Assembly: GCA_020650975.1 (NCBI GenBank)
Contig: JAIPMN010000455.1
Span: 1-43,894 of the forward strand
Length of the DNA: 43,894 nucleotides
Direction: 5' to 3'
Source of the DNA: Apostichopus californicus
Taxonomy: Eukaryota > Echinodermata > Holothuroidea > Aspidochirotida > Stichopodidae
The first letter of the stretch is position 1. Each line of letters opens with the position of its first letter. This document shows positions 22,523 through 36,400 of this stretch, piece by piece. The position numbers were made by a program, and so were the translations under genes. The notes beneath the pieces were generated by a model that had not been told where the DNA came from, ran no database searches, and saw only the letters and a list, made by a program, of their open reading frames with translations.

Positions 22523-24474
22523 TCATTCATCGTCTGACAAACATTCATACTCGGATGACAGTAATGGTGTGTGATGCTCATCTCTCCTGGGAACCCCCGA
22601 TGCCTGAAGCAGCGGGGATGCCCTGGGAACTGAGGCCATGTGTGCGGGGGAGGTGTGAATACCGGCAGCTGCTGGGTGGACCCCTGATTGAGGCTGATGG
22701 TTAGGCATGTATGCCACTAATGGATAGGCGGCATAGTTACCGGGCATCATACTCGGATGAGATGCTGAAGGCATCATTGTAAGATGACCCCCTGGATTGG
22801 GCATAACTGCCGAGGAATGCATATTATTCTCCTTGTTTGCAACGAGGTCCTGTTTATTGGATAAGGATTTAGGAGGCCCATTGGTCGGTGGACCACCTTG
22901 CATCTGCGCAATGGTCATGTTTCGTTTGTAAGCATCTACTTGGCGAACAGATTCATGACCTCTAGAGACTGGCCTTCTCTCTTGGACCTCCTCTTCCGGG
23001 GGAATACCGTCGTTGGCACGGACTTGTCTCTCAATCATGCGGTTTATAGATTCCTGAAAATTACTCGGACGCACAGAGGTTGTCATATTATCTCTTGAAA
23101 AATTGATTGCAGCACTGCTCGATAACTGGGGTTTCATGGCATTCTGTGGGGGGAAATGGGCCATGGTATAAACAGCACTGTTGGCTGAGTTGGGATTAAC
23201 ACACGAAGTTCTGCTATGGGCACTATCTGGTCGCGACATCTGACCCCGGACAAAATCCCTCTCACTGTGGGGAATCCTAGCTGAATATCCTCCAGGGATT
23301 TGGCCGGCGTCCAGATTTCTGATGGTTTCCCTCGGCGACGCTCTGGACTGGGCAGTTTCTTTGGATTCTTTACTTGAGACGGGGTACGGCACTCCTCGGC
23401 CAGCGGTGCTATCAATGTGGCCGCTCTGAAACTCCTTGTGATCCGGACCGGGTTCACTCCGTTTGGAAAAATTCTTGACAGTGCTGTCAGCCCTGCTCCC
23501 TGCATCACCAGGGGAGAGCGTCCGGTTACTTTTCATTGAATGGCTGTCATTTACTGGCCTAGGACTCTTCTGCTGGGGAAAACCCATCTCATTCTCACCC
23601 CTGATGACAGATCTCTCCAGACCCCTGTGGGCAGTGGTAGAGTCCACACACTCTGCACTGGACACCTTTTGATGGGTGAAATTGCTAACGATTGAGTTGA
23701 TATGGTCACCGATTGTCATGGTTCTGGAGGGAGCCGGTATGGTGCTATGCCTAAACATTCCTGACGAAGTCGACAGGGAGGAGTCTATATGATTCTGGGC
23801 GTGGCCGCCGCCTCTTTCGTTATAATTAAATTTAGACCCGCCCCCTTGGTTCTTCAAGGGGGCCATTGGAGTACTTTGACTAGTGGGCAGTTTCTCGTCG
23901 GGACTCTCGTGTTTAATCTGGTGGACGATCAACTCGTCTATTATTCTCGACCCCGACCGATGCTTGGGCTGGGAGGACTGCAGCTGAGGTAGCGAATGTG
24001 GGGGCGCCCCACCACCCGCATTGTTCTGGACGAGCTCAGTTTGAACTTCGTCTTCAGACGGCTGATTGATAGATTTGTGGATGATATGATCTATCAGATT
24101 TGCTGCAGTGAAGGCTCCCGAGTTTTCATCGTGTTCTTTCTTAATGTTTTTGCCCTCTGCACACGGCTGATCCTTTTCGAACACTGCGGCCATGAGTTTG
24201 GTTCCGGTGCTAGAGGTAGTTCCCTTGTTCTCGTTGTCCACCTTCTCCAGCTTGATCCTACGGTCGTGAGTCTGGTCGATGGTGTTGTAGTGTGTATGAG
24301 GTGATGGATGGCTTAGTTCCATCTCTCGATGATGGGCCTTCCGTTCCGACTGCATGGGGACGGGCGGGGGGTGATGCTCCCTGTTGTGGCCAGAAGCGGG
24401 TCTCCTTGGCTGCTGTTGGTGGTGGTGGTGGTTGTCGTGTGGCACAGAGGAATGGCTATGAGGTCTTCTACCAT
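22523..24474 (-). CDS. NCOR1: NCOR terminal exon (21 of 21), receptor-interaction domain and stop
   Basis: 1952 bp in one exon, about 650 residues. It begins with a His/Gln-rich stretch. FTAANLIDHIIHKSI matches vertebrate TAANFIDVIITRQI (CoRNR ID3), and TMTIGDHINSIVSNF matches ID2 (ITLADHICQIITQDF). Two further motif-like sites are IDELIVHQI and INRMIERQV; the last is in the place of ID1. The C-terminus PLLSSEYECLSDDE matches PLLSAQYETLSDSDD of vertebrate NCOR. The acceptor is TGCTCACAG; the stop is TGA at 22525-22523. Confidence 0.96.
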
Positions 24475-27400
24475 CTGTGAGCAGAAACACAATACAAGTC
24501 ATGAGGATATGATTATTTAATCATTAATAAAAAAAAATCCAAAAAAGGTTATGAAATGATTCAAAACTGCATGAGAATTTACAGACAAAGCATCACTTTT
24601 GACAGCCCTCATTGATAGCCGGATTTCTCGTCTGCAGAGAACAATACATATGCATGTGTGTCTCCATGATGTCTCCTCAGACGATTGATTCATTTACGTT
24701 CCCTACAACACTCAAATAACTATAAATATTCATAATTGTAAATTATGAGAAACAATGACATTAAGTTGAACAAAACAAACCTTGGTGAGAAGATAATATA
24801 AAAATTATTGCAGAAGCCATTAACACTGATAACCTTTCATTTAAGCCTTTCACAAGACTTAAGTAACATACTAAATTACCAGATTTGACAAGACTAATAA
24901 TTACTTCAACAAGTGGTCCAAAATGGCCCCAAAAAACTCACAGCGCGGACCAATATTTATGTGCATGCTCAAAACAAGGTGAGTGATTAAAATATTCCAA
25001 TGTAACATTCCTGGTGGTTACTGCTTATTATTCATCTGCCAATATTCCAGAAGTTTACTCTTTTTCCTCTTCTTTTCAGAATTCAAAACAGTCTCATATT
25101 TCGCTCCATTTTTTACATTTTTTTTTAATTTCGTAGAAATTTCCTTTCATCTGCACACTGAGATCTGAAGAATTTCTAAAACTCTCTTCATTGGGAAATC
25201 ACCAAATGGAACATACATACAAATTCTTTACACCTCTTCCCTCTCATACACAGCCCTGATCAATAACCTAACCAATCAAACTACACCACAATGAGTCTGC
25301 AAAGAAGCCAAACAACCCCCTCCCTGCCCCCCCCCCCCCGACTCGATTCATCAGATGTAACAGCACATCTATACCACAGTAAAGTATCTATTGACATCCC
25401 AATTCCAACCTTATAAGCACCCAGTACTATCAAATTAAACTTCCAGCTATAATGAGCAATTAAAACATTGCTATTCATTTGCACCTTTGTACTAATAATA
25501 TAAACCAACTGTTCAATGATAAGTAGTAACTAAAAGAAACGCTATGCTATAACAGGCTTAGATTCAACCCCTTTTAATTGCTATTAACCAATCATTGTAC
25601 TTCGTTGGGCAAATCAGCAAACAACAGCAACTTCTGAACTAAAAACTACTAAACTGCAGAGGCAATAACAGGTAAAGGAAAAGGGGCAAAGTAACATATA
25701 ATTCAGCCAAATATTTGTTGAACATCTATAAACACAGTCAATTGTTTGACAACGCACTCTGGGACAACCAGAGACAACGCACTTGTTTATTGAGAAAGTG
25801 AAAACTTCACGGTGCCATAGCACCTATCAAACACCCCAAATAAATGTCTTTGTTCATGAACTCACACAATCTACACCGTAGTAGCACCCACCACAAGACA
25901 CCCCACAAACATCTCCAAGCCTACCTGTCTTCATCACCCAATAAAGAACCATCTATATGTGCACCTGTGTGATTTCACACAGCCAAATCCAATCCCGTCC
26001 CTACCTCCTTCAATACACTACATAGTAAACCCTTTACCACACATATATGCGGTTGTTTGCAAAACAAAGGTGAAACACGTGGCTTGAGTGACTTACAAAA
26101 AAAGCTGCTCTTGAGGGAAAATAAAAGTTTAAAAAAAGCAAAAAAGTAAAACACATGCGCTGCTACACGTACTACTGACCCAAAACAAAATAATGCTCAA
26201 TATTAACACTACAAATTATGTCAACAACATCACACAAATTATTATAGAGTTAATCCATACTTACAAATACAGAGCCTTGTTCATAATTAGTTTTTGTTTG
26301 TTTTGAGATTGCTGTTAGTGTTTCAGCAGGACAATTTTGGCTTTTATAATATGAAAAGTCAATGCAAGTGACTGCTGTTACTCAACCAAAATGCAAGGGA
26401 GAAGCTATATGACATTGTGAATGTTAATGGCACTTAGAACAGGTGCAAGAACTGGTGTGTACAGATTGGGTGACTTATCTATCAAACACACACTTTTTAA
26501 CCGTATTGTGAATATCTACATTTCTCTCCACACTGCCCAACCCACAGAATCAGCATTCTCTATCCCATACTATCCAGCCATCCACTCCCTCCCATCATAC
26601 CTTTCTCTTCTCTCCCAACCCCATCCCCCACCCCCACTTCACCCTGTTAACCCTTTTTACAACCTTTTCATCTCTATCTAGCCTTTCATCTCACTCCTTT
26701 TCTCCGCCCTCTCTACCGCACATCACCGCCCCCTCCCACCCCTCCCCCATCCTCTTTATCCAGCCATAATATAAAAGACAATGATCACCTGATCGTATAA
26801 GCCTCAAAGCCTCAAAGCCACTGCACCTTNNNNNNNNNNNNNNNNNNNNNNNNNNNNNNNNNNNNNNNNNNNNNNNNNNNNNNNNNNNNNNNNNNNNNNN
26901 NNNNNNNNNNNNNNNNNNNNNNNNNNNNNNNNNNNNNNNNNNNNNNNNNNNNNNNNNNNNNNNNNNNNNNNNNNNNNNNNNNNNNNNNNNNNNNNNNNNN
27001 NNNNNNNNNNNNNNNNNNNNNNNNNNNNNNNNNNNNNNNNNNNNNNNNNNNNNNNNNNNNNNNNNNNNNNNNNNNNNNNNNNNNNNNNNNNNNNNNNNNN
27101 NNNNNNNNNNNNNNNNNNNNNNNNNNNNNNNNNNNNNNNNNNNNNNNNNNNNNNNNNNNNNNNNNNNNNNNNNNNNNNNNNNNNNNNNNNNNNNNNNNNN
27201 NNNNNNNNNNNNNNNNNNNNNNNNNNNNNNNNNNNNNNNNNNNNNNNNNNNNNNNNNNNNNNNNNNNNNNNNNNNNNNNNNNNNNNNNNNNNNNNNNNNN
27301 NNNNNNNNNNNNNNNNNNNNNNNNNNNNNNNNNNNNNNNNNNNNNNNNNNNNNNNNNNNNNNNNNNNNNNNNNNNNNNNNNNNNNNNNNNNNNNNNNNNN

Positions 27401-30400
27401 NNNNNNNNNNNNNNNNNNNNNNNNNNNNNNNNNNNNNNNNNNNNNNNNNNNNNNNNNNNNNNNNNNNNNNNNNNNNNNNNNNNNNNNNNNNNNNNNNNNN
27501 NNNNNNNNNNNNNNNNNNNNNNNNNNNNNNNNNNNNNNNNNNNNNNNNNNNNNNNNNNNNNNNNNNNNNNNNNNNNNNNNNNNNNNNNNNNNNNNNNNNN
27601 NNNNNNNNNNNNNNNNNNNNNNNNNNNNNNNNNNNNNNNNNNNNNNNNNNNNNNNNNNNNNNNNNNNNNNNNNNNNNNNNNNNNNNNNNNNNNNNNNNNN
27701 NNNNNNNNNNNNNNNNNNNNNNNNNNNNNNNNNNNNNNNNNNNNNNNNNNNNNNNNNNNNNNNNNTTTGCTCAAAAGAAAAGAAGCGAGTCCTTAATAGT
27801 TCTACTGGTAAAAGTCTGCGCCCCCCCCCCCAAATCACATTTCATTAACCTTCCCGGGAACGACAATTTTGACCATGTACAGGAATGCTTTCGCTTGTTA
27901 ATCACAAATGTGTAGGAACACCATAGACAGGTGGGCACCCCGGAACCCCCCCCCCCCAAAAAAAAATAAATACACACACCATGTGTTTTCTAATTATTTT
28001 AACTCTTCTGAGCCAGCTCTTGAGGCTAACATGCTAGTTATAAAGCAAGCTCATTGGTTAGATGTACAGTACAGCATGCCAAGCTGGGTATAAAAATTAG
28101 GTAACACTTCAGCCAATTTTAATTAGACTAAAGATTTTGTGAGGTTTTTTAAATGGTTTATTCTCTCTAAAAATGAAAAAAAAACAGACCAATGACTTAA
28201 TTGTCCTGCCTACCTTCATTTTCTTGTTGAATACTTGACATTTGATCTTTCCTGGCAGCGTTGAATTCTCCTAGTCTGTAAATATCCACCCTTCTCGATG
28301 ACCCCTGGGATTTACTGGAGGATGGACTCGGACCTGTTAGAGGTACACCACAAATATTTTCATTGGAGCAGTTTGATTGCAGGAACCAAGGTCCAACAAT
28401 AATAATACATAGAGCTAGTTTATTAAAAATGTGTCATAACAGATGTCTGACAACTGAACGAAGTCACTTCTACCGATCAAATTTACTTTCCAAAGCAAGC
28501 ATCACACTTCCTACAATCCTACAATAATGCCACATAGCAAAAGCAATCAGGACCTGGGATTTCAAAAACTGGCTTTCTAATTGTTCTTGTCATTAACAAT
28601 GGTAACCTAAAAAATACCAGTTGTTTTTGCAACAGTCTGGAAGGCAAAGTAATACAAACCGTTAACATACAGGAATCGTTGACCCTTGAATTACATACTC
28701 CTCATGTGCTAATGATACTGACTACTGTGACTATGGGGGGGGGGGCACTGACTATAGGGAACATCTCTATTCTGACAGCTGACCCCTGTAGTATCCTCCA
28801 CCACTCACTCACCTCTATCAGACTTTGTCCTATTCTCCCTCATCTCGGCATTGGAGTTCCCTGAAGATGCGGTCTGCTGCCTCCACGATACCGGGGTGCC
28901 CTGCATGATGCTGCCACCACTGACCGGTGCTCGATGGACAGCCATACCATACGGGTGGCCTGAAGGCGGTGCCTGCAGGGAACTGGAACTAGGTCCCCTG
29001 ATTGGGGCCTTGAAATGTCCTGCTATGTTCTGGCCAGGCCAGGACCGTGAGAGCTTGACCTCGGATGGAGAAGGCGCTCGATGGACTGTCGGCGAATGAT
29101 TCTTTCTATCCATTGCAACGTTTGAATGAGGGTTGGAAGGATGTTGGGCGGCCTGGGTGTGTGGGCTCCTTGGAGAGGGCAGGGAGGGTGCCAATGAGGT
29201 AAACGGATGGTGGAGTGGATGGGGTACCGTAGCAACAGTCATCCCATACTGAGGCACCATGATGTATCCTTGCTGTAAGCCAGAAAAGAAAACCCAATAT
29301 GTTATTACCCTAAACAGAGGGTTTGTGCCCGCACCTTACGATGGAGCAAGAAGGACACACCTGAACAGAATTTTCTTAGTAATGTTCAAGTTCAGGCTGC
29401 TTGCAAGAACCAAACACAATACTGCCTTCTATCACTATGAGATATAAGGCAATTAAGGCCTACAGTAAAACAAGTGTCATATCATATTTCTGAATACAAT
29501 TTATTCAAGAAGTTCTTCCAAGAAATTTGACTGTTTTCAAAATATTGATGGTATTCTTCTCCCACGTGGAGTATAACCCAAACTTCTTACAGGGTATGAT
29601 GCACTTAATATCATATATACTTCTCTTATAATATCTTAGCATACACAATAAGCCGTATTGCTTTAGCTAAACAAAATTTCCCAAATATCAGAAGGAATTT
29701 AACTAAAATCTTAACATGACTTAATTCACCAACCTGAGTTGGGATGGTAGGAATACCAAAGGGAGTGAATTGCAAGCCCGGAATACCCTCCATGGGGTGA
29801 TGGGGGTGGGCAGGAGATCCCCGCTTGGTGTTGGCAGATGTCTCCATCCTGGGTGAATGCCTTGTGTTACTGGGTGCAGAGGTGGTCGGTAAAGGCATCC
29901 GTTGATTCATCCTCTGAGCCGTGGCAAAGTCATCTGAAAGACACAGAACAAGAACTTCTCATCCCTGCTTCGAGAAAAACCAGAAAGCCTGTTGGCTTTG
30001 TGATTCCTTGCGATATAATATAACTCAATATTCCAAATAATTATCTGACTAATGTAGAGCAAGTGAGTTAGTTTTGTCTAAGAATTAAGTGAGAATCAGA
30101 AAAGATCAGACATTCCCAGCTCTTATTTGTAGCTCACTCCCTTTTGGGCATCAACCATTTCATCATTCACTGGTAAGGATTTTACAATATAGAATTTTAT
30201 TCCAAAACGTTTCAATATCCAGAAAGAACAATCTTCCTATGTAAAATGTAGACACTCAGATGTATGAATGAAAGGACATTTCACCAATTTTGAGCTAGCA
30301 AATCATCTCTGCTACTAACCATCTCTTAAATAGTTGTTATTATTGAATGAGAGTTACATGACATTGTTAATAGTCATCTGGTATAAATCACAGAGAAATG

Positions 30401-33400
30401 ACAAATTTTGAGTCCATTTTGAGTCCATTTGAAGTAACCTGTTGACCCCACCCTTTGAGCCAATTTTGGCATCATTTGAGATAACCTGTTGACTCCTGCA
30501 GCTCAGAGGGCGAAAACTGATAAGAGCCCATTGAGTGTGTTTAAAGCAAGACTACAACTCTCTGAATCAGATTTCATATCCTGGATGACTGTATGCTTTG
30601 TTGAAGACCTAAAGAGCCCCTGCACTAAACTGAACTGAATTTAAAATTATGTTCACCAAAAGAAAATCATAGCATCGTAGAATTCACAGGTTATTCGTAG
30701 CTTTAATGTTTAAAAGGATTAGCTTTAATGTTTAATAGGATTAAAAGACTTTGACACCTCTTCACCTCATGTGACACTTGACCTCTACCAATTTCATTAT
30801 TCTGGACTAACCAGAGAAGTAGGTAACCAAAAAAACAGACCCAAGACAAGAATTCAATGGTTTCTATTTTGTTTAAAATGAATCACAAATCATCGGTTCC
30901 TCCACTGAGAGATACAAGATACGGCCATAAATATTCACTTTATCAATCTCGGTTGATTTTAAGAACTATATCCTTGTCATGAATTATTTTTTTCCATGTT
31001 TGACTGCCAATCAAAACCAAAAAGAGATGGTTCTTTTTTGTTCAACATTTGAAAGTAGCAGGTAGGGGGGAGCTGGGGAAGTGTTGTTTGAAACCTATTA
31101 GAGAAATGAACACATTCACGAGTGGTGGATGCGTGGGGAGGGGGAGGAGGAGGGGGCGGGGGAACTGCTGTCTTACCAGCTAGTGTGGCCTTGGAGCTGT
31201 TGTAAGCCTCTGACGCGTACTGACCTCTGACCATTCCTTGACCGTACTCACCGCCATACTGCATCAGGTGGCGCTGGGTGTACATGTACAACATGGAAGG
31301 GTCAGACATCTTCAACGCCACATCTGAAGAAAAGAAAGAAAGAAAAATATAAAATTCAGATACCATTCCAGAGTCAGTTCAATCGAAAAGAATCTCTTCT
31401 TGTTTTGCTCTTTTCTTAAGCGTTCTTCAGTTTTTCTTAAACAATATTATGACCTAACAGAATATCAGACGATGGTGTGATCAAGACAAATCCCAGGATA
31501 CTTCAAAGGAAGAGTTCCAGCTAAGATGTCTTATTAAAGGGTACGGTGTATTTTTCATCCATTTTGTTGACTGACTGATGTGACTATTTTGCAAAATTCA
31601 CAAAGAGCATCATCAAGTAAAAAGAGCAGATGGATTGGTTTAATTTAGCATTTTTTTTCATCTTAGTAAGGAAATCTACAATACTAACTTGGAAATTATA
31701 ATATACCGATAGGGGGGTGGGGGGGGGGTTATAACAGAATTCAAAGCAAAATGGGATCACCACTGACTGCCTCCTGGATGAGTACATGATTCTTGTAGTG
31801 GCTGCTTTCAAACACATTCATGACAAATATTTCTTTCCAATTAAATTTCAATTACTTACTAAATTTCAAGTACTTCTCATTGAGCACAAACATATTATAT
31901 GGCTAGAAGTAAGTCAATCCTAGAAAAGCAAATGGCCTACTAGTAGTACACAATGAGTGCAAGGATAGGTACCAACATATTAATAACTAACAAACCCATC
32001 TGGAACTTCACAAAGGCACCTTCAATGCAACATAAGGTACCCTCATCTTAAATTCAGATAGTGCTACACTAAATACTGACCTAGGACTACACTAGGCACC
32101 CACATAGTGCTACACACAGTAAACGCATAGACGTTACACAAAGCACCTGTACAGTGCAATACAAAGCAAACCTTAGTATTTCATGTCTTTAAGGGCAAGG
32201 ACGTTGACCCCGAGCCAGGTGTTTGCTTAAATAAACAAAGATAAAACACTAAATAATGATCACAATGATCAAAGCATAGAACAAATAGACCTTTAGACAA
32301 TAAAACTAAGAATGTCAGCTATATAAACCTTTACTTTGGGTACAATTGCCTGGAGACGTACAATCAAGTTCTGACCTGGCACTAACATTTGCTTTGGGAC
32401 GTACAATTAAGTTCAGAACTGGCACAAAAGTTCCCCAGCAGCCATACCATACATTTGATGAGTAACGTTAAACAAAGCTGTGAATGGGTTTTGTCTGAAA
32501 ATACCTCTCTCATTTAAGGACTTGATAAGCTCTATATTCAACCCATCATAGGACACCATGGGTAATCCCCATGCCCCTTTGTCTGGCCCAGGAGGTGGCT
32601 CCAACTTGACACGAGGGGCCTTTGGATGGTAGGCTTCTTTTGAATGGGCTACTTCTGAAAATAACAAAACATGCGTTTACATCTCTCCTTGTTTCACAGG
32701 GTCCACCACCACCATCATGATGGGCCATAAATCAGTCAAATATCAAATGTTTGCAACATCGAAGGGTAAGAACATCCCGGATTCAAATGAACTTTTGGCT
32801 ACATCAGTCAATTCAAACCAGAAAACCAATCTGTTCTGTCTAAGTTATGTCCACTGATAACCTAGTTGAGTTGTAATAACATGTGGGACATATGTATTTC
32901 ATTCATGCTTTGTCAACTACTGGTGTAAGTGGTCTTGTTATATATTCAGGAACCTCTGCAAGTGGTTTCCAACTCAACTATTTTAAAATATGTTTAAATG
33001 CATATAAGAGCTTCTACAACTACTGCTACAGGTACTAACAGCCATAGAACTGTTAGTGATATGAGGAAACCTACTACTATAATTAGTAGTTCTACAAGCA
33101 CTATCATGACAGATACTCATGACTACTAGCACCACTAGTGTCACTACTAGTACTTTAAGTCTTATGATTATTACTTCTAGCATCACTAGTACTACTTCAA
33201 GTACTTCTAGTAATATAACTATTACTACTGGTACCCCTAGTAACACTACTACTACTTCTGTATTATGATTATTACTACTACCATCACCAAGTGCTCTAGA
33301 AATATGATGTACTACTACTAGTATTACTGCCAGTACTTCGAGTATTATGACTAGTACCACTATAACTGATGGTACTTCTAGTATTATAACTGTTATTACT

Positions 33401-36400
33401 AGTACTAGGGTGGGGGGGGGGGGCTAAAATGCTTTTAGAAACTTTCTCCCCTAAATTCTTACCTTTTTCTGAAATTCTGTCATGCTGATGGTGACCAGCC
33501 GCCCTGCCCGAAGCAGTCTGCTCGCGACGAGTGACGGGTGTACCCTGGATGATGGAACCACCGGTGTACTCATGGTGAGGGGATGAGGTAGCTGGACTGC
33601 GGGATCTGGCTCTCATGATCAGCCTCTCATTCTGAGCTTTGATTCCCGGTGCTTCATATCTGAAACGTTCAGAGGAGTTAACAATACTATCATTGCATTC
33701 ACAAGTTACAACTAATTTCATGATTCTGACAGACTAAAAGCCAGGGATTCTAAATTAATTTTCGACAAGGGTCAGACTTAAAATATTGACCGCAGCAACA
33801 TACCAGACAGAATAAACTTCTCATGATACCTATGCCAAGCAATGAACGGGTAGGCTGGTAAGGGCACATATACCCGCTGCTTAGTGCAACAATGGTGGCC
33901 AATTTTATTACTTGGTGGGCAGGGTTGAAATCATTCACAGGCCAGATTTGGCTGCAGGGCTGCATTTGGAGAACCCCTGGACTAAAGAAACAGTTTATGT
34001 TTGCAGATATATCTCTATGTTAATATTGCCAGCAGAACACATACCTTATACCTTCCAGTCCTCTGTACCCCATGGGAGTACCCTGGGATATGGAGCCAGG
34101 TTGTGGAATGGGCATGACTCCACCAGAAGGAGACAGCTTCTCTTGCTTGATCGAAGGCATCGGGGAGAGGTTGTTGATGAGAGGGGGTGGTGGGGGAACA
34201 GTGGTGGACTTGGTGCGAGGTAGAGATCGCGACGGATTGGCGCCCATCATGTGTCGGTCTGTGGCAGGGATAAGGGCATACGGTGAGGAAGAGGTACTCC
34301 GAGGAGAGTAGTTGTGTCTCCCTGGGGGTGAATGAAGGTGTCCTTGCTGATCCCTTTCAGCTCCATGGGGTGAGGCTCCTCTAGGTGACGCACCACGTGG
34401 TATACCGCTGACGTGCGGCATAGCACCCATGGCCGCCGTACTGGGGACATGAGCTGCTGCCACCTCCAGCAGCAGGCCGCCAGATCTGTTTGGTAATGAA
34501 TCCAGGTAGGCTGGTGTGGTGAGCCTTGGTTTGTGCCCGGGAGGAGGAGGCCGATGAGAGCTGCTGACCTCATAGACGTCCCTACTGACCTGCGACGTGT
34601 GTGTTATGTGTGACGTCTTGTTCATCGCCGACGCCTGTGTCTGCTCCACTGTCGAAGCGGTGACCTTCACCTCATGACGGTCCATCGGAGGTGTCTTCCC
34701 GGTAGGGGGTCGCACTGTCTTTGGGGCCGTCTGACTAGAGGTAACAGGTACAGGTGAAGTCACATTAGGCTTAGATAATGATGGTACCTCCAGAGACTGA
34801 GTGGAGGATGGCTTCGAGGTCTCTACCCCCTTATCTGATGGAACTTCTGTCTCATCTTCAATGCCTTCATCTGTCGTGGGAGACTTCTCATTGCCCCTTT
34901 GTTCTTGACCTGAAACAGACATGTTCAACAACAACAACAAAAAAGTGACTCTTGCCAAAGATATGCCATATTAATGGGATATTAAATCAACTGTTCAGAC
35001 AAACAGTGAAACAAACATGACATTTGACTTTATCATTACAGGTTTGACAAGACCGAAACCCCCCCCCCCCCAACAAATCAATCTAAAAACCATTCAAGTC
35101 TATTCCACCCCCCTCCCCCCCACATCCCACCTATCTCTATCTTAATAAGTACAACAATATCAAGCCTTTTATACCATGTCTGCTTAAATGACTCAGTCCA
35201 CTTACCTAAATGTTTATGGATGGCTGAGTCTATTAAATCACGCATGTTCAGTATTCCTTGTGCTCCCCAGCTCTTGCCTTCCATCGATTTCTCCTCAGAC
35301 TCTTTCTGCACCTCAGCAATCATCGTCTTCATCTTCTCCGCTGTCTCCGCCAGGCTGGCCTTCGGCGAGTCTTTACTGTTGTCAGCTTTGTTATCCGTCC
35401 GGGCCACCTCCAACTTGGCCTTCAACTCCGAGAGCTTTGTGTCGTCCTCGCTCGACGACACCCTGTCTCTCGCCTGCCCCTGGGGTATCTGCGAGGGGGG
35501 CTTGGCTTTATCGCTGAAGGTCATATCCACATCCTGAGGGTTCCCTTCGTCGGCGCTACACGTGGCACTCGTATCCCCATCCTCCTCCATAGGTTTCTCC
35601 TGGGATTCAAGCCCACCACCCACCACCTCAAGATCAGTTTTCCCATCCCCTTCTCCGCTGGCCGTTCGTAAACTCTTGTCGCTTTCCTTAACTAATGGTA
35701 AACCCTGTTGGTTTTCTAACCCAGATGAGTTCCCTGAGTTCGTCTTCCCACTGGGATCCTTAGGAACACTTTCGCCGTTTTCCGTCTTCTTTTCCGAGAC
35801 GGCCGCCTGCTCTCCGGGCTTCTCGCGCCGGCCGCCCCGCAGAGGTCCATCTTCGTTCTCGCTGGCGCTGGCCGTATCGGAACTTTCGTCCGCATCGTTC
35901 TCGCCATCGCTGGAAGGCACTACGAGATCGTCATCTGACGGAGCTGTTATTGTTGACCCTAAACTCTCTGCGATTGAAACCCTGTGTTCTCTCTTCTGGG
36001 GATACATGAACATGAGACGGGATACCATTAAAGACTTTTCGACAGAGAGATTTTTGAGAAGTTTCACAATGAAGTATTAATTTGCTTATGTGATTATGTC
36101 ACAATTAAGACAAGCTTGAAAAGTCAGCTGAATTTTAGGTAACTTGAGGTGTTTTAACACCCTTTATCTAATAATTATTAAGTTAAGAAGAAGCAACTAC
36201 TTTTTGATCTTTCAAATCTCTGTTGCACACCCTTAGGGAAATATGGCGAGAGAACTTTTAGCCAGAGACCAGAATGATTTCTATGAAGAGGAAAGCTGCT
36301 TCTTACCTTATCATCGTTTGGTTGTTCTTCCATCAGCTGGTCTAAGTTGTGTTTCCGCCTAAAACTTTTATAAAAGTTCTCGCACTGCAGATCCGTTTTC

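Noticed and set aside
26804-27838. Long minus-strand open frames across the N gap
   Set aside because: They consist almost entirely of undetermined bases; no codons can be read.
31584-31817. Possible extra NCOR exon
   Set aside because: No in-phase acceptor and donor pair, and exons 16 and 17 already join correctly without it.
32983-33360. Minus-strand open frame rich in Val, Leu and Ile (membrane-protein-like)
   Set aside because: It is produced by the degenerate ACT-triplet repeat and has no start context, splice support or homology.
35188-36080. Several long plus-strand open frames opposite NCOR exon 13
   Set aside because: They are shadows of a GC-richer coding exon; the minus-strand frame has the splice borders, phase and NCOR-like composition.
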